In this document: piece after piece, positions 26,912 to 37,900 of the stretch
Layout: each line of letters begins with the position of its first letter
How positions within the stretch are numbered: the first letter of the stretch is position 1
From: Thermoflexaceae bacterium
GTDB lineage: Bacteria > Bacillota > Clostridia > Lachnospirales > Lachnospiraceae
Reading direction: 5' to 3'
DNA: 39,374 bases
Assembly: GCA_029226085.1 (NCBI GenBank)
Contig: JAQXXN010000178.1
Location: 1-39,374 of the forward strand
Translations under genes and position numbers: made by a program
Notes under the pieces: model-generated
Databases searched by the model: none
The model's input: only the letters and a program-made list of their open reading frames with translations
Told to the model about the DNA's origin: nothing

Positions 26912-27535
26912 TTGTGTATGGAAATTGGGTTTGTGGGGCTGAAGTGTCGGGTTTTCCTGCCGGATGTGGGTAGACTGTGGATAGGCTGTCATAGAGAACA
27001 CGAGAGGGTATGCGGGGTTCGAATTGTGTCTTTTCTAACACAATACATTTTATTTGCTGACCAGTGACGAGTCGTCTGCAAATGCCCATCCATGGGCAAA
27101 GCAGAGGCAATCCGCCGTCCTGGCGGATTGCCTCTGAGTCGCAACCTTTACAAACAAAATATTTTAGGCTTTTCTCAAAAATTCAGAAAAGCAAAGCTCA
27201 TTTAAATACAGCGATAAAACAGGATGTCCGGGGTGACAGTGGAAGGGGATGGTTTCTATCTGTGCCAAGGCAGTATGTTTGTGAAGAATTGTAGGCTTTT
27301 CTTACACAATACCCCGATACACAGAGGCAATCCGCCAGGACGGCGGATTGAGCCTGCACTTGCCATGGAGGGCAATGGCAGGCGACTCGTCACTGGTCGA
27401 TAAATGAAATGTATTGTGTTAGAAAACCACAATTCGTAACCCACATACTGCCTTGGCACAGATAGAAACCATCCCCTTCCACTGTCACCCCGGACATCCG
27501 TCACTTACTCGACAAACCCCAATTTTCACATACAA
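26912..27535. mobile_element. Mosaic MITE-like inverted-repeat element without an evident coding gene
   Basis: Imperfect terminal repeats (left TGTGTATGGAAATTGGGTTTGTGG; right end reverse complement TTGTATGTGAAAATTGGGGTTTGTCG). Internal ~117/127-bp imperfect inverted repeat 27020-27136 vs 27310-27436, and perfect 57-bp inverted repeat 27222-27278 vs 27443-27499. Confidence 0.65.
27102..27136. repeat. Perfect 15-bp-stem hairpin within the MITE-like element
   Basis: CAGAGGCAATCCGCC-GTCCT-GGCGGATTGCCTCTG; a reverse-oriented sibling lies at ~27321-27355. Confidence 0.85.
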
Positions 27536-27550
27536 CACCTGTCCTTCACA

Positions 27551-27985
27551 TCATTTCCGTGCCTTCGCAATCGCATTATCAATAGCCTCAATTAGAATAA
27601 TACTGGTATATTTATTTTCAGAGGAATATGTAACATTCTGTGTGGAGTTATTTTCGATTACCTGCGTTACAATCTCGTCAAGGCAGGAGTCGAAAAGAGG
27701 AAACATTGTTTCCACGGAATCCGATACGTTGACTGCCGTAATGTGATTATTTAGGTTATCATCAATGTTTACTTTAATTTCCACAGGTTTTCCGTTTAAT
27801 ACCACGCTGGTGTAATAAACGCCTGCAGTATACTGGGAAACATTGTTTTCAGGCTGGGAAGTGTCTTTTTGTCCCGGCAGCATGAAAATCAGTGCCAGAA
27901 TCAGGATAATACACACTATGGCTATGAATGCTCCATATATCAGGTTTTTTTGCTTTAATACTATGATTTTGGTCTGGCTGCTCAT
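27551..27985 (-). CDS. Membrane-anchored protein, possibly FMN-binding-domain-like
   Basis: Single N-terminal TM (IYGAFIAIVCIILILALIFML) and an extracytoplasmic domain AGVYYTSVVLNGKPVEIKVNIDDNLNNHITAVNVSDS... Confidence 0.55.
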   Translation of the reverse strand: MSSQTKIIVLKQKNLIYGAFIAIVCIILILALIFMLPGQKDTSQPENNVSQYTAGVYYTSVVLNGKPVEIKVNIDDNLNNHITAVNVSDSVETMFPLFDSCLDEIVTQVIENNSTQNVTYSSENKYTSIILIEAIDNAIAKARK

Positions 27986-28115
27986 TGAATCACCTTTACT
28001 TTTTCATGATAGATATTAAATATTTATTCGGAATGTGGTAGAATTATGATTGGAATCAAAAATGGGATTTTAAATGGAAGAATTTTAATCAATTCTGGTG
28101 TCAGGAGGTGGAAAG

Positions 28116-31100
28116 ATGGCGTTACAGATGATTTTGGGGGCTTCGGGGTCAGGTAAGTCATACCGGCTGTATGAGGATGTAATAAGAGAGTCCGTAGAGA
28201 ATCCACAGAATAATTATATTGTTATTGTTCCGGAGCAGTTTACCATGGGAACCCAGGAGAAAATCGTAAAGATGCATCCGGCACACGGAGTGTTGAATGT
28301 AGATATTGTCAGCTTTCCGAGGCTTGCCTATAAAGTATTTGAGGAAATGGGTATGAATGAGGGTGAGATTCTTGATGATACGGGAAAAAGCCTGATTGTG
28401 CGAAAGATTCTTGAAGATAAAAAGGATGAACTTCTGGTTTTTAAAAAGAATATTGATAAGCCCGGATTTGTGGAGGAAGTAAAATCAGCCGTTTCTGAAA
28501 TGTTGCAATATGGAGTAAACGTGGAGGATTTAAGCCGTGTGGCAGAAAAGGTTACGGATAATCCGTTATTTTCGTATAAATTAAAGGATATTATTACGGT
28601 TTTTGAAGGGTTTAAGTCCTATATTAATGGAAAATACATTGCCAGTGAGGAAATTCTGGAAGTACTTTGCCGTGTGGCAGGGCAATCGAAAATGATTCAG
28701 AACAGCATTATCACATTGGACGGTTTTACCGGATTCACTCCGATACAGTACCGGCTTATCCAGATACTGATGGAGTGCTGTCAGAAACTTACGGTTACGG
28801 TAACAATTGATTCTGGTGAAAATGTGAACCTTCAGGATGGAATGTCAAACCTCTTTTTCTTAAGTAAAAATACCATCCGGAAATTATATCGTATTGCGGA
28901 TGAAAGCAGGATAGAGATTATACCTCCGATTGTCATGGAAGATAAAGTTCCGGTACGCCTTAAGGAAAGTGCGGGACTGGCTTTTTTGGAAAAAAATATT
29001 TTCCGGTATGGAAATGCGCGGTTTATGGGAGAAGATGATTCCATACAGATTTTTGAAGGAAACATGCCAAAAAATGAGATTGCATTCGCGGTAGGGGAAA
29101 TTAAGCGGCTGATTATGGAAAAAGGATATCATTACAGGGATTTTGCCATTGTTTCTGCAGATATCGAAACGTATGGTGAACTTGCGGTAAATATATTGTC
29201 CCAGAATGATATTCCAAGCTTTTTGGATTATAAGCGCAATATCATGGGAAATGCTGCAGTTGCTTTTATTCGTGGAGCTCTTTTGATTGTGGAAGAGGAT
29301 TTTTCCTATGAGAGTGTATTTGGCTTTTTAAAGACGGGATTTGCAGGAATTTCAAGGGAAGATACCGATATACTTGAAAATTACTGCCTGGCGCTGGGAA
29401 TAAAAGGATATAAGCGTTATGAAAACATGTGGATTCGAAAGACGGCACGCATGGAGAAAACAGGTCTTTCCATGGAATATGTTAATTCCATTCGGGAACG
29501 GGTACTGGAGTTGTTAAGAGAATTCCGGGAGGATATCAGAAGATGCAGGACAGTTCGGGATTATGCGACGGTTTTATATGAATTCATGGTCAGAACATCC
29601 CTGGAAGAGAAGCTTAAGCAGAGAGCAAAGGAATTTGCAGACAGGGGAGAATTAAGTTTAAAGGGAGAATATGAGCAGGTTTATGGTAAAATTATCGGAC
29701 TTTTGGACAAGTTTGTAGCACTTCTTGGTAATGAGAAGGTAAGCTTTGCAGAATTTAATGATATTCTGGATGCCGGATTTCGTGAAATAAAGGTGGGACT
29801 GATTCCGCAGGAGGCGGATGCAGTCATGATTGGAGATATTGAAAGAACAAGACTGGAAAATATTAAGGTGCTTTTCTTTACCGGTGTGAATGACGGAATT
29901 ATTCCAAGGCAGTCCGGCGGAGGCGGGATTATATCGGAAAGTGATAAGGAGCTTTTGCGGGAAAATGACGTGGAACTTTCCATGACGGACAGAGAAAAGG
30001 TATTTGTGCAGAAATTCTATCTGTATCTTAGCATGACAAAACCCAAGGAACGCCTGTATTTATCCTATGCCCGAATCTGTTCGGATGGAAAATCCAGAAA
30101 AATGTCGTATCTTTTAATCAGTATCTGTAAGTTATTTCCGAATATCAGGATTCGAAGTGATGCAGCAGGAGACAGCGTGCTGCGCCTGGTTAAGATACCG
30201 CAAAGCAGTATACGATGGAAGTTTTGCAGGAATGAAATTGAAGAGGATGTGGCAGGAGAACTTTACGGAAAAGATTACCTGACAAGTATTTCAGCAGTTG
30301 AGAATTTTTATTCGTGTGCATTTGCACATTTTGTTACGTATGGGTTGAGGCTTTCTGAAAGAGAAATTTATGATATCAAAGCCTCAGATATCGGAACATT
30401 GTATCATGATACCCTGGAACGTTTTTCACAGAAGCTTTGTGATGCAGGCAAGACCTTTACCGGAATTGGGGATGAGGAACGAAGACAGCTGATGGAAGAA
30501 AGCGTTATGGAAATCACAACAGATTATGGAAATACGGTTCTTTACAGTACGAAACGGAATGAATACATGATAAGCCGGGTGATTGCCATGGCGGACAGAA
30601 CCGTGTGGGCAATCCAAAATCAGCTTTTACACGGGAAATTCGTCCCTTCTGATTTCGAAAAAAACTTCGTGCTTAATAAAAAGGTAAGGGGAAGAATTGA
30701 CCGTATTGATATCTGTGAGGATGAGAACAATGTCTATGTCAAGGTTGTGGATTACAAGACGGGAGAGAGTGATTTTGACCTTCTGGAAACGTATTATGGT
30801 CTGAAAATCCAGCTGGTTACTTATATGAATGCCGCAATGGCAATGGAACAGAAAAAACATCCGGAAAAAGAAATTGTTCCTGCCGGGATGTTTTACTACA
30901 ATATTAAAAATCCGTTTGTGGAGGATACAGAGGATATTGACAGTGCAATCCTTGAAAAATTACGTGTTAAGGGGATATTAAATGATGATTTAATGGTAAT
31001 AGACGCACTGGATGACACGAAAAGTGGCAAATCTCTTGTGATACCGGCAAGTTATAATAAGGATGGTGAAATGAAACAGGCATCCAATCTTCTTAACCGG

Positions 31101-31400
31101 GAACAGATATGGAAACTGTCCGAACATGTGGATATGTTAATTGAAGATTCCGTAAAACAGGTTCTTTCAGGAAAAGCAGAAGTGAATCCGTACGTGAAGG
31201 ATAAAAAGTCTGGCTGTGACTATTGCGGTTACCGTTCCTTATGTGGATTTGATGAGAAATTGCCGGACTGTAAATATCATGGACTGAAAAATTTAAGTGA
31301 TGAAATAATTTTTCAAAAGATTAGTGATCAAATTCATGAAAAGGAAAGTATGTCAGAAAAAGGAAAGGATATGAAAAATGGCACCAGTCTGGACCAGTGA
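28116..31400 (+). CDS. addB: ATP-dependent helicase/nuclease AddAB, subunit AddB
   Basis: GASGSGKSYRLYEDV; VPEQFTMGTQEKIV; RIDRIDICEDENNVYVKVVDYKTG nuclease motif; C-terminal CDYCGYRSLCGF Fe-S cysteines. Confidence 0.93.
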   Translation: MALQMILGASGSGKSYRLYEDVIRESVENPQNNYIVIVPEQFTMGTQEKIVKMHPAHGVLNVDIVSFPRLAYKVFEEMGMNEGEILDDTGKSLIVRKILEDKKDELLVFKKNIDKPGFVEEVKSAVSEMLQYGVNVEDLSRVAEKVTDNPLFSYKLKDIITVFEGFKSYINGKYIASEEILEVLCRVAGQSKMIQNSIITLDGFTGFTPIQYRLIQILMECCQKLTVTVTIDSGENVNLQDGMSNLFFLSKNTIRKLYRIADESRIEIIPPIVMEDKVPVRLKESAGLAFLEKNIFRYGNARFMGEDDSIQIFEGNMPKNEIAFAVGEIKRLIMEKGYHYRDFAIVSADIETYGELAVNILSQNDIPSFLDYKRNIMGNAAVAFIRGALLIVEEDFSYESVFGFLKTGFAGISREDTDILENYCLALGIKGYKRYENMWIRKTARMEKTGLSMEYVNSIRERVLELLREFREDIRRCRTVRDYATVLYEFMVRTSLEEKLKQRAKEFADRGELSLKGEYEQVYGKIIGLLDKFVALLGNEKVSFAEFNDILDAGFREIKVGLIPQEADAVMIGDIERTRLENIKVLFFTGVNDGIIPRQSGGGGIISESDKELLRENDVELSMTDREKVFVQKFYLYLSMTKPKERLYLSYARICSDGKSRKMSYLLISICKLFPNIRIRSDAAGDSVLRLVKIPQSSIRWKFCRNEIEEDVAGELYGKDYLTSISAVENFYSCAFAHFVTYGLRLSEREIYDIKASDIGTLYHDTLERFSQKLCDAGKTFTGIGDEERRQLMEESVMEITTDYGNTVLYSTKRNEYMISRVIAMADRTVWAIQNQLLHGKFVPSDFEKNFVLNKKVRGRIDRIDICEDENNVYVKVVDYKTGESDFDLLETYYGLKIQLVTYMNAAMAMEQKKHPEKEIVPAGMFYYNIKNPFVEDTEDIDSAILEKLRVKGILNDDLMVIDALDDTKSGKSLVIPASYNKDGEMKQASNLLNREQIWKLSEHVDMLIEDSVKQVLSGKAEVNPYVKDKKSGCDYCGYRSLCGFDEKLPDCKYHGLKNLSDEIIFQKISDQIHEKESMSEKGKDMKNGTSLDQ

Positions 31401-34400
31401 ACAAGAAAAAGTAATTAAACTTCATAATAGAAATATTCTGGTGTCGGCTGCTGCCGGCTCCGGTAAGACTGCGGTTTTGGTGCAGCGTATCATTGAAATG
31501 ATTTCCAATGAAGCTGCACCGGTGGATATTGACCGTCTGGTAATTGTGACTTTTACCAATGCTGCGGCATATGAAATGAAGCAGAGAATTCTTGAAGCAG
31601 TTGAGGATAAAATGAAGGATGAGCCGGATAATCTTCATCTGAGAAGACAGCAGACGCTGATTAATCATGCGCAGATTACTACTATTGACAGTTTCTGCCT
31701 GAATATCATCCGAAATTATTTCAGTGAAATTGACCTTGATCCTGGATTTAAGGTGGCGGATGAAGGAGAATTAAAGCTTTTGATGGCAGATGTCATGGAT
31801 GAGATGATAGAAGATTACTATAATGCCGGAACAAAGGAATTCTATGATTTTGTGGAGTGCTTCACACCGGAAAAAACGGATGCACGTCTGGGAGATTATA
31901 TTCTGAATCTGTACCGTGCGGCACAAAGTAATCCGTGGCCAAAAGAATGGCTGCATGATTGCAAAAAGGTCTATGAATCGTCTGACGAACAGGAATTTCT
32001 GGATTCGAAAATCATGAAGAATGCATGGAGTGAAGTGAAACGGCAGATAGAGGCCGTAGCTGACATACTGACAGAAATGCTGGATATGGCATCCAAACCA
32101 GATGGCCCACATATGTATCTTGATGCATTAAATGATGACTTAATATATGTGAAAGACCTGATTTTATCGGAAAATCTCTTTGTGTGTGCCGGAAAGATAA
32201 AAGAACATTCATTTGCAAGATTATCTTCAAAAAAAGACCAGACTGTAAGTGAAGATAAGAAAAATCAGGTAAAATCCATGCGGGACACGGTGAAAAAGGC
32301 CCTTGCAAAGATAGGTGATACATATGGAAATCAGGATTTAACCTCTTCTTTTGCCCTAGTTAAGCAGTGTCTTCCAGCCATTTCCATATATGTAGACATG
32401 ACTCTTGAATTTATGGAGCGTCTTGATGAAAAGAAGAAAAAGAAGAATATTATTACGTTTCATGACATGGAGCATCTGGCATTAAACATTCTGGTAAAAA
32501 AAGATGGGGATAAGCTGGCTTATACCCATGTGGCAGACGAGCTGAGCAAAAGATATGAAGAAATTCTCATAGATGAATATCAGGACAGTAATCTTGTCCA
32601 GGAAATCATCTTAAACAGTATTTCCAGGGAACGTTTTGGAAAACCGAATGTATTCATGGTGGGAGATGTGAAGCAGAGCATCTACCGTTTCCGGCTTGCA
32701 AGACCAGAGCTTTTTATTGAAAAATATGACAGCTATAAGGAAGAGGAAGGTCTTTACCAGAAGATAGAACTGCATAATAATTTTCGAAGCAGACCGTCCG
32801 TACTCTTTAGTGTCAATGATGTATTTGAAAAAATCATGAAGAAGGAATTCGGGAATATTGCATATGATGAGAATGCCCGGCTTTATCCGGCGGCATCATT
32901 TCCAGAATGTCCATGTGATTTTGGGAAAACAGAAGTACTTCTGCTGGAACATGAGGATGAGTCGGATATGTCGGACCTGGAGGCACAAGCTGCTCTTTGT
33001 GCTGCAAAGATTCAGGAAATTGTGGATAATGATAAGTATCTGTGTCTGGATAAGGAGAGTAAAACATACCGTAAAATCCGGTATGGTGACATTGTGGTTT
33101 TAATGCGCAGTGCACGGGAGGATGCAGAAAGGTTTGTAAATCTGTTTGCGGAAATGAATGTTTTGGCACAGGCAGAATCCGTATCGGGTTATTTTGATTC
33201 CTATGAGGTATCGGTGTTGTTAAGCCTCCTAAATGTCATTGATAATCCAAGACAGGATATTCCGCTTGCAGCCGTTCTTAAATCCTATTTTGGCGGTTTT
33301 AGCAGTAATGAACTGGCACAAATCAGGGCTGGCAGGGCGGACATGAGCTTTTATGATGCTTTTTTACTGTGCAGGAATGAAAAGAAGGAACCGTTTTTAG
33401 CATTTCTTGAAAAATTAAGAAAAGAGGCAGAATACAGGTCTATTCATGAACTGATTTGGAATATTGTTTATGACACGGGATACTATGATTATATTGGTTC
33501 CATGCCGTCAGGAGCAGAGCGTCAGGCGAACATTGACATGCTCATGGAAAAGGCTAAGGCATATGAAAGTACCAGTTTTCATGGATTGTTTAATTTTGTC
33601 CGTTACATTGAACGACTAAAGACTTATGACGTAGATTATGGGGAAGCATCCCTGAATAGTGAAAATGATGATGTGGTAAGAATCATGACCATTCATAAAA
33701 GCAAGGGATTGGAATTTCCGGTAGTTTTTCTTGTAAATGCACAGAAAAGCTTTAACAACATGGATGCAAACCAGAAGCTGGTTATTGATTCTGATCTGGG
33801 GATTGGAACGGATTATTTTGATGCAGATCTTCGCATACGCAAAAATACTCTGGTAAAAAGAACAACGGCGCAGAAAATACGGCTTGCAAACTTGAGTGAA
33901 GAGCAAAGAATTCTTTATGTTGCCATGACACGTGCAAAAGAAAAACTGTATATTACCGGCTGTGTGCGGGATGCAAAAAAGGCAATGGATAAATGGATTG
34001 TGGATGCAGAAAGAAAGAGCCTTACCTATCTGGATGTAACCAGTCATAAGTCCTATCTGGACATGATCATGCCTGCCGCATTGAAAGAAAACGGAAGTTT
34101 CCTTGTGCATGTCATACAAAAGGAAGCGTTTGACAGAATGTGTGATGTGGCACGAAAGAAAACGGCAGAAAAGATACAGGAAACAGAAAGGGAGCCGCTT
34201 TTGGAATCAGAACTGTATCAATATCCGCATAAGATTATTACACTACCAATGAAGATGACTGTTTCGGAACTCAAATACCTTGGACAGCATGTGGACGATG
34301 AAAACAGCATGAAGCTTGTGGAGGAGGATTTTGCCCCTACTGTTCCGAAATTTATTAGTGGTGAAGAAGAAGTAAAGGGTGCTGTCAGGGGAAGTGCTTA

Positions 34401-34902
34401 TCATAAACTGATGGAGCTTATGGATTTTGAGGCATGCAAGGATACGGTTTCCATAAAGGAATATTTGCAAAAATGCGTGGAAACAGGTAAAATTTCTGCG
34501 GAGTGGGCGGATTCCATTAATGTGACGGATATCTGCTGTCTTTTGGAATCGTCTTTTGGCAAAGAACTTTTGAAGGCAGCAAAAGAAAAACAGCTTTATC
34601 GGGAAAAACAGTTTGTCATGGGAATTGGGGCAGATGAAATCTATCCGGAATGCGGCTCTGAAGGACTGATTCTTGTACAGGGAGTCGTGGATGTTTATTA
34701 CGAAACAGAGGACGGGCTTGTGCTTGCGGATTACAAGACGGATGCGGTGCCGCCCGGGGATGCAGGCAGGAAAATTCTTGTGAAGCGTTATAAAAAACAG
34801 CTGGATTATTACGAGATTGCTTTATGCAGGCTGACCGGAAAAAAGGTTATTAAAAAATCAATTTATTCCTTTTGTCTTGGTGAAGAAATCTCTTTGCAAT
34901 GA
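31378..34902 (+). CDS. addA: ATP-dependent helicase/nuclease AddAB, subunit AddA
   Basis: Walker A SAAAGSGKTAVLVQRI; ILIDEYQDSN; VGDVKQSIYRFRLARPELF; MTIHKSKGLEFPVVFL; C-terminal VLADYKTD nuclease motif. Overlaps addB. Confidence 0.95.
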   Translation: MAPVWTSEQEKVIKLHNRNILVSAAAGSGKTAVLVQRIIEMISNEAAPVDIDRLVIVTFTNAAAYEMKQRILEAVEDKMKDEPDNLHLRRQQTLINHAQITTIDSFCLNIIRNYFSEIDLDPGFKVADEGELKLLMADVMDEMIEDYYNAGTKEFYDFVECFTPEKTDARLGDYILNLYRAAQSNPWPKEWLHDCKKVYESSDEQEFLDSKIMKNAWSEVKRQIEAVADILTEMLDMASKPDGPHMYLDALNDDLIYVKDLILSENLFVCAGKIKEHSFARLSSKKDQTVSEDKKNQVKSMRDTVKKALAKIGDTYGNQDLTSSFALVKQCLPAISIYVDMTLEFMERLDEKKKKKNIITFHDMEHLALNILVKKDGDKLAYTHVADELSKRYEEILIDEYQDSNLVQEIILNSISRERFGKPNVFMVGDVKQSIYRFRLARPELFIEKYDSYKEEEGLYQKIELHNNFRSRPSVLFSVNDVFEKIMKKEFGNIAYDENARLYPAASFPECPCDFGKTEVLLLEHEDESDMSDLEAQAALCAAKIQEIVDNDKYLCLDKESKTYRKIRYGDIVVLMRSAREDAERFVNLFAEMNVLAQAESVSGYFDSYEVSVLLSLLNVIDNPRQDIPLAAVLKSYFGGFSSNELAQIRAGRADMSFYDAFLLCRNEKKEPFLAFLEKLRKEAEYRSIHELIWNIVYDTGYYDYIGSMPSGAERQANIDMLMEKAKAYESTSFHGLFNFVRYIERLKTYDVDYGEASLNSENDDVVRIMTIHKSKGLEFPVVFLVNAQKSFNNMDANQKLVIDSDLGIGTDYFDADLRIRKNTLVKRTTAQKIRLANLSEEQRILYVAMTRAKEKLYITGCVRDAKKAMDKWIVDAERKSLTYLDVTSHKSYLDMIMPAALKENGSFLVHVIQKEAFDRMCDVARKKTAEKIQETEREPLLESELYQYPHKIITLPMKMTVSELKYLGQHVDDENSMKLVEEDFAPTVPKFISGEEEVKGAVRGSAYHKLMELMDFEACKDTVSIKEYLQKCVETGKISAEWADSINVTDICCLLESSFGKELLKAAKEKQLYREKQFVMGIGADEIYPECGSEGLILVQGVVDVYYETEDGLVLADYKTDAVPPGDAGRKILVKRYKKQLDYYEIALCRLTGKKVIKKSIYSFCLGEEISLQ

Positions 34903-34975
34903 ATGGGTTTATATGGTAAAATATAGGGACATATATTTGACAATCATTCAAAGAAAACATGGGGTGTAAAAGAAT

Positions 34976-37900
34976 ATGAATGTAAATAAGAATGCCGTAT
35001 ATTATTGTAATGTGGGAATATTTATGATTTTGTCAATTTATTCCCTGCTTGCATGTATTAATGTATTTGATTTGGAAAATATTGACATGGATGCCGGTCT
35101 TTGTGCCGTTGTGGTTTCCATGGTTCTGTGTATCATCACGTATGTGGTACATATGACAAAAGTGGCGAATATGCTATATTCCAATCCAATTATAAAAGGT
35201 ACATTGGAGGTTATTTCCACATTAATCTTTCTTGTACTGGCATGTGTTATCCGTATTTACAGCATGGGAGAGTTTGAACTGGATATTTTACGTGAAGGTA
35301 TTGTGATTGCATGTATGCTGGCAGCATATCTTGTGGCAAGAATGTTGAACCAGTTTGGTTTCATCACACTGCTTTTGCTTACACCGTGGCCGTATTTTAT
35401 CAGTACACGTGATTTTGAAATGTCAGAGCTCTATACCATGGCAGGATTCATGGCAGTGATTTTAGTTTTTTCCGTGCTTCTGTATGCAGTACGAAAAAAG
35501 AAAGCAGCCAGAATGGGAGTTATTACGGTTTTCGTGGTAGCGCTGATTGCGGGACTTTATTATTACATGTACCGAAACGGGATTTCTTCTGTTTATGTGG
35601 ATGAGTATACGGATTACCTGAAACTTTTTGACAGCATGTTTTCTTTTGATAAAATAGAAAGATATTATTATATAGTATGTATTATGGCGGCCATTATCGG
35701 TGCGATGCGCATGTGGTTTGGACAAGGCAGTGCTAACAGCATTCTGATGTTTGTTGCAAATGCAGTATTTTGCTTTACAATCAGCTACGGACTTGGTTCG
35801 GACTATCTGCATCTAATGTATCCGATACTGGCTATTGTTGCATCGGCGGCACTTGGTGTCAGACCGCGTTATATGGATGAAGAAGTTGAACTGGGGGATA
35901 ATCTGGAAAAAGTGCCTGTCAAATATAATAAGAAAGATGTGGTAAGTCTTTCTTATGTGGATGACAGTGAACTGGATAAAATGCTTGACAATATTGATAA
36001 AAGACCTCCATACAATACGGCAGGACATTTTAATCCGGCCAATACTTCTTCCGGTGATTCATCAACTGGCGGTGAGATACCAATAGAACTTCAGATGTAT
36101 GATTCCTTGGCTACAAAGCTGGAGGAAGAGGAGAAGAAAAAGGCTGCGGAAGCAGAACGGATTGCGGCAGAGAAGGCAGAGGCAGAACGAATTGCGGCAG
36201 AGAAAGCGGAGGCAGAACGCATTGCAGCAGAAAAGGCAGAAGCAGAGCGCATTGCAGCAGAGAAAGCGGAAGCAGAACGAATTGCGGCGTTAAAGGCAGA
36301 GGAAGAGAAGGCTGCCGAAGCAGCAAGAGCAGAAAGAATGCTTGCAGACCAGCTGGCACTGGAGAAGGCTGCCGCAGAGAGGGCAGCGGCAGAGAAAGCT
36401 GCGGAAGAAGCAAGACTGGAGCGAATTGCGGCTGAAAGAGCTGCAGAAATTGCAAGAGCAGAGCGTCTCGCAGCAGAGAAAGCAAGAGCAGAGCAAATTG
36501 CGGCAGAGAAGGCAGAGGCAGAACGCATTGCAGCAGAGAAAGCAGGGGCAGAGCGGATAGCGGCAGAGAAGGCAGAGGCAGAGCGGATAGCAGCAGAAAA
36601 GGCAGAAGCAGAGCGGATAGCAGCAGAGCAGGCAACATTACAGGAAATGGAAGTTTCGGAAATCGACGAACCAGAGTTTGACGAGCCGGAAATTGAGGAA
36701 CCAGAAATTGCAGAACCGGAGTTTGACGAACCAGAGCTTGCAGAACCAGAAATAGACGAACCGGCATTTGCAGAGCCAGAGTTTGCAGAACCGGCATTTG
36801 AGACACCGGAATATGAAATGCCAGCGATGGAGGGAGTAGAAATACCGGAAATCGGTGAAGCAGTATATGAAGAGGCAGAGATTGAGGAACCAGAGATGGA
36901 ATCACCGATTCTTTCTGAACCAGAAATTGCAGAGCCGGAAATTGAGGAACCAGAAATTACAGAACCGGAGTTTGACGAGCCAGAGCTTGCAGAACCAGAA
37001 ATAGAAGAACCGGCATTTGCAGAGCCGGAGTTTGCAGAACCGGCATTTGAGACACCGGGATATGAAATGCCAGCGATGGAAAGTGTAGAAATACCGGAAA
37101 TCGGTGAAGCAGTATATGATGAGGCAGAAATTGAGGAACCAGAAATTACAGAATCGGAGTTTGACGAGCCAGAGCTTGCAGAACCAGAAATAGAAGAACC
37201 AGCATTTGCAGAACCGGAGTTTGCAGAACCGGAAATTGAAGAACCGGAAATCAAAGAACCGGTCAACGATATGAATGAGCCGGAAGAAGTTTTGGATAAA
37301 GCATCAGAAAGCAGAACTGTGATTCAGAATCCGGTTTCCTTTAATAACAGGAATCGTAACAGTGAAGAACGTACATATGAAAACAGAAACTATGGCTTTG
37401 TTCAGAGCAAACCAATGTTTGAGACGATGGGAAGTTTCCTTTCAAATAGTGAAGAGGACAGTTTCCCACAGTTTGAAACAGCAGATAATGCGTTTAATTC
37501 GTTTGGATTTGATGATTTAGAACTGGTTATGCCAACCATGGAAGAAATGATGGAACCGGCTGAAAAATCAAATCTGTCGGAAGAAGCAGCAGTATTTTCT
37601 GATGATACGGAATCTTTGGGAAAAACAGAAGAAGATAAAACGGAATATAATTCTGACAGTTCAGATTATTTTGATTTGCCACAGGACATTGTGGAGGAAT
37701 TGAATAGGGATATTAGTTTAGAATTATCAGATGAAATCGAGTCAGAAATAAACAGAGATGTAAATGATTCGCTGGCAGGATTATTTGAATTTAATTATGA
37801 CAATACAGGAACCATTGATTCCCAATTTGTTCAGTCCGTTGCACAGAGCCAGAAGGCAGAGGGCGAAAATGAAGAAAATATGGATTCTGTAGATATAGCT

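Noticed and set aside
27064-27504. ORFs 27064-27294 (+) and 27256-27504 (-) containing the shared peptide GDSGRGWFLSVPRQYV
   Set aside because: The shared peptide is the translation of the 57-bp inverted repeat read from both strands; the ORFs have no RBS and lie within the MITE-like element.
33616-34119. 167-aa minus-strand ORF
   Set aside because: Antisense to addA; no coding evidence.
36111-36905. 264-aa minus-strand Leu/Pro-rich ORF
   Set aside because: Another antisense frame of the same repeats.
36091-37266. 391-aa minus-strand ORF rich in SGSSISGSASSG / SAAIRSASAF repeats
   Set aside because: Exact antisense of the repetitive Glu-Pro and AEAERIAAEK coding tract; an artefact of biased repeats with no RBS or independent coding signal.
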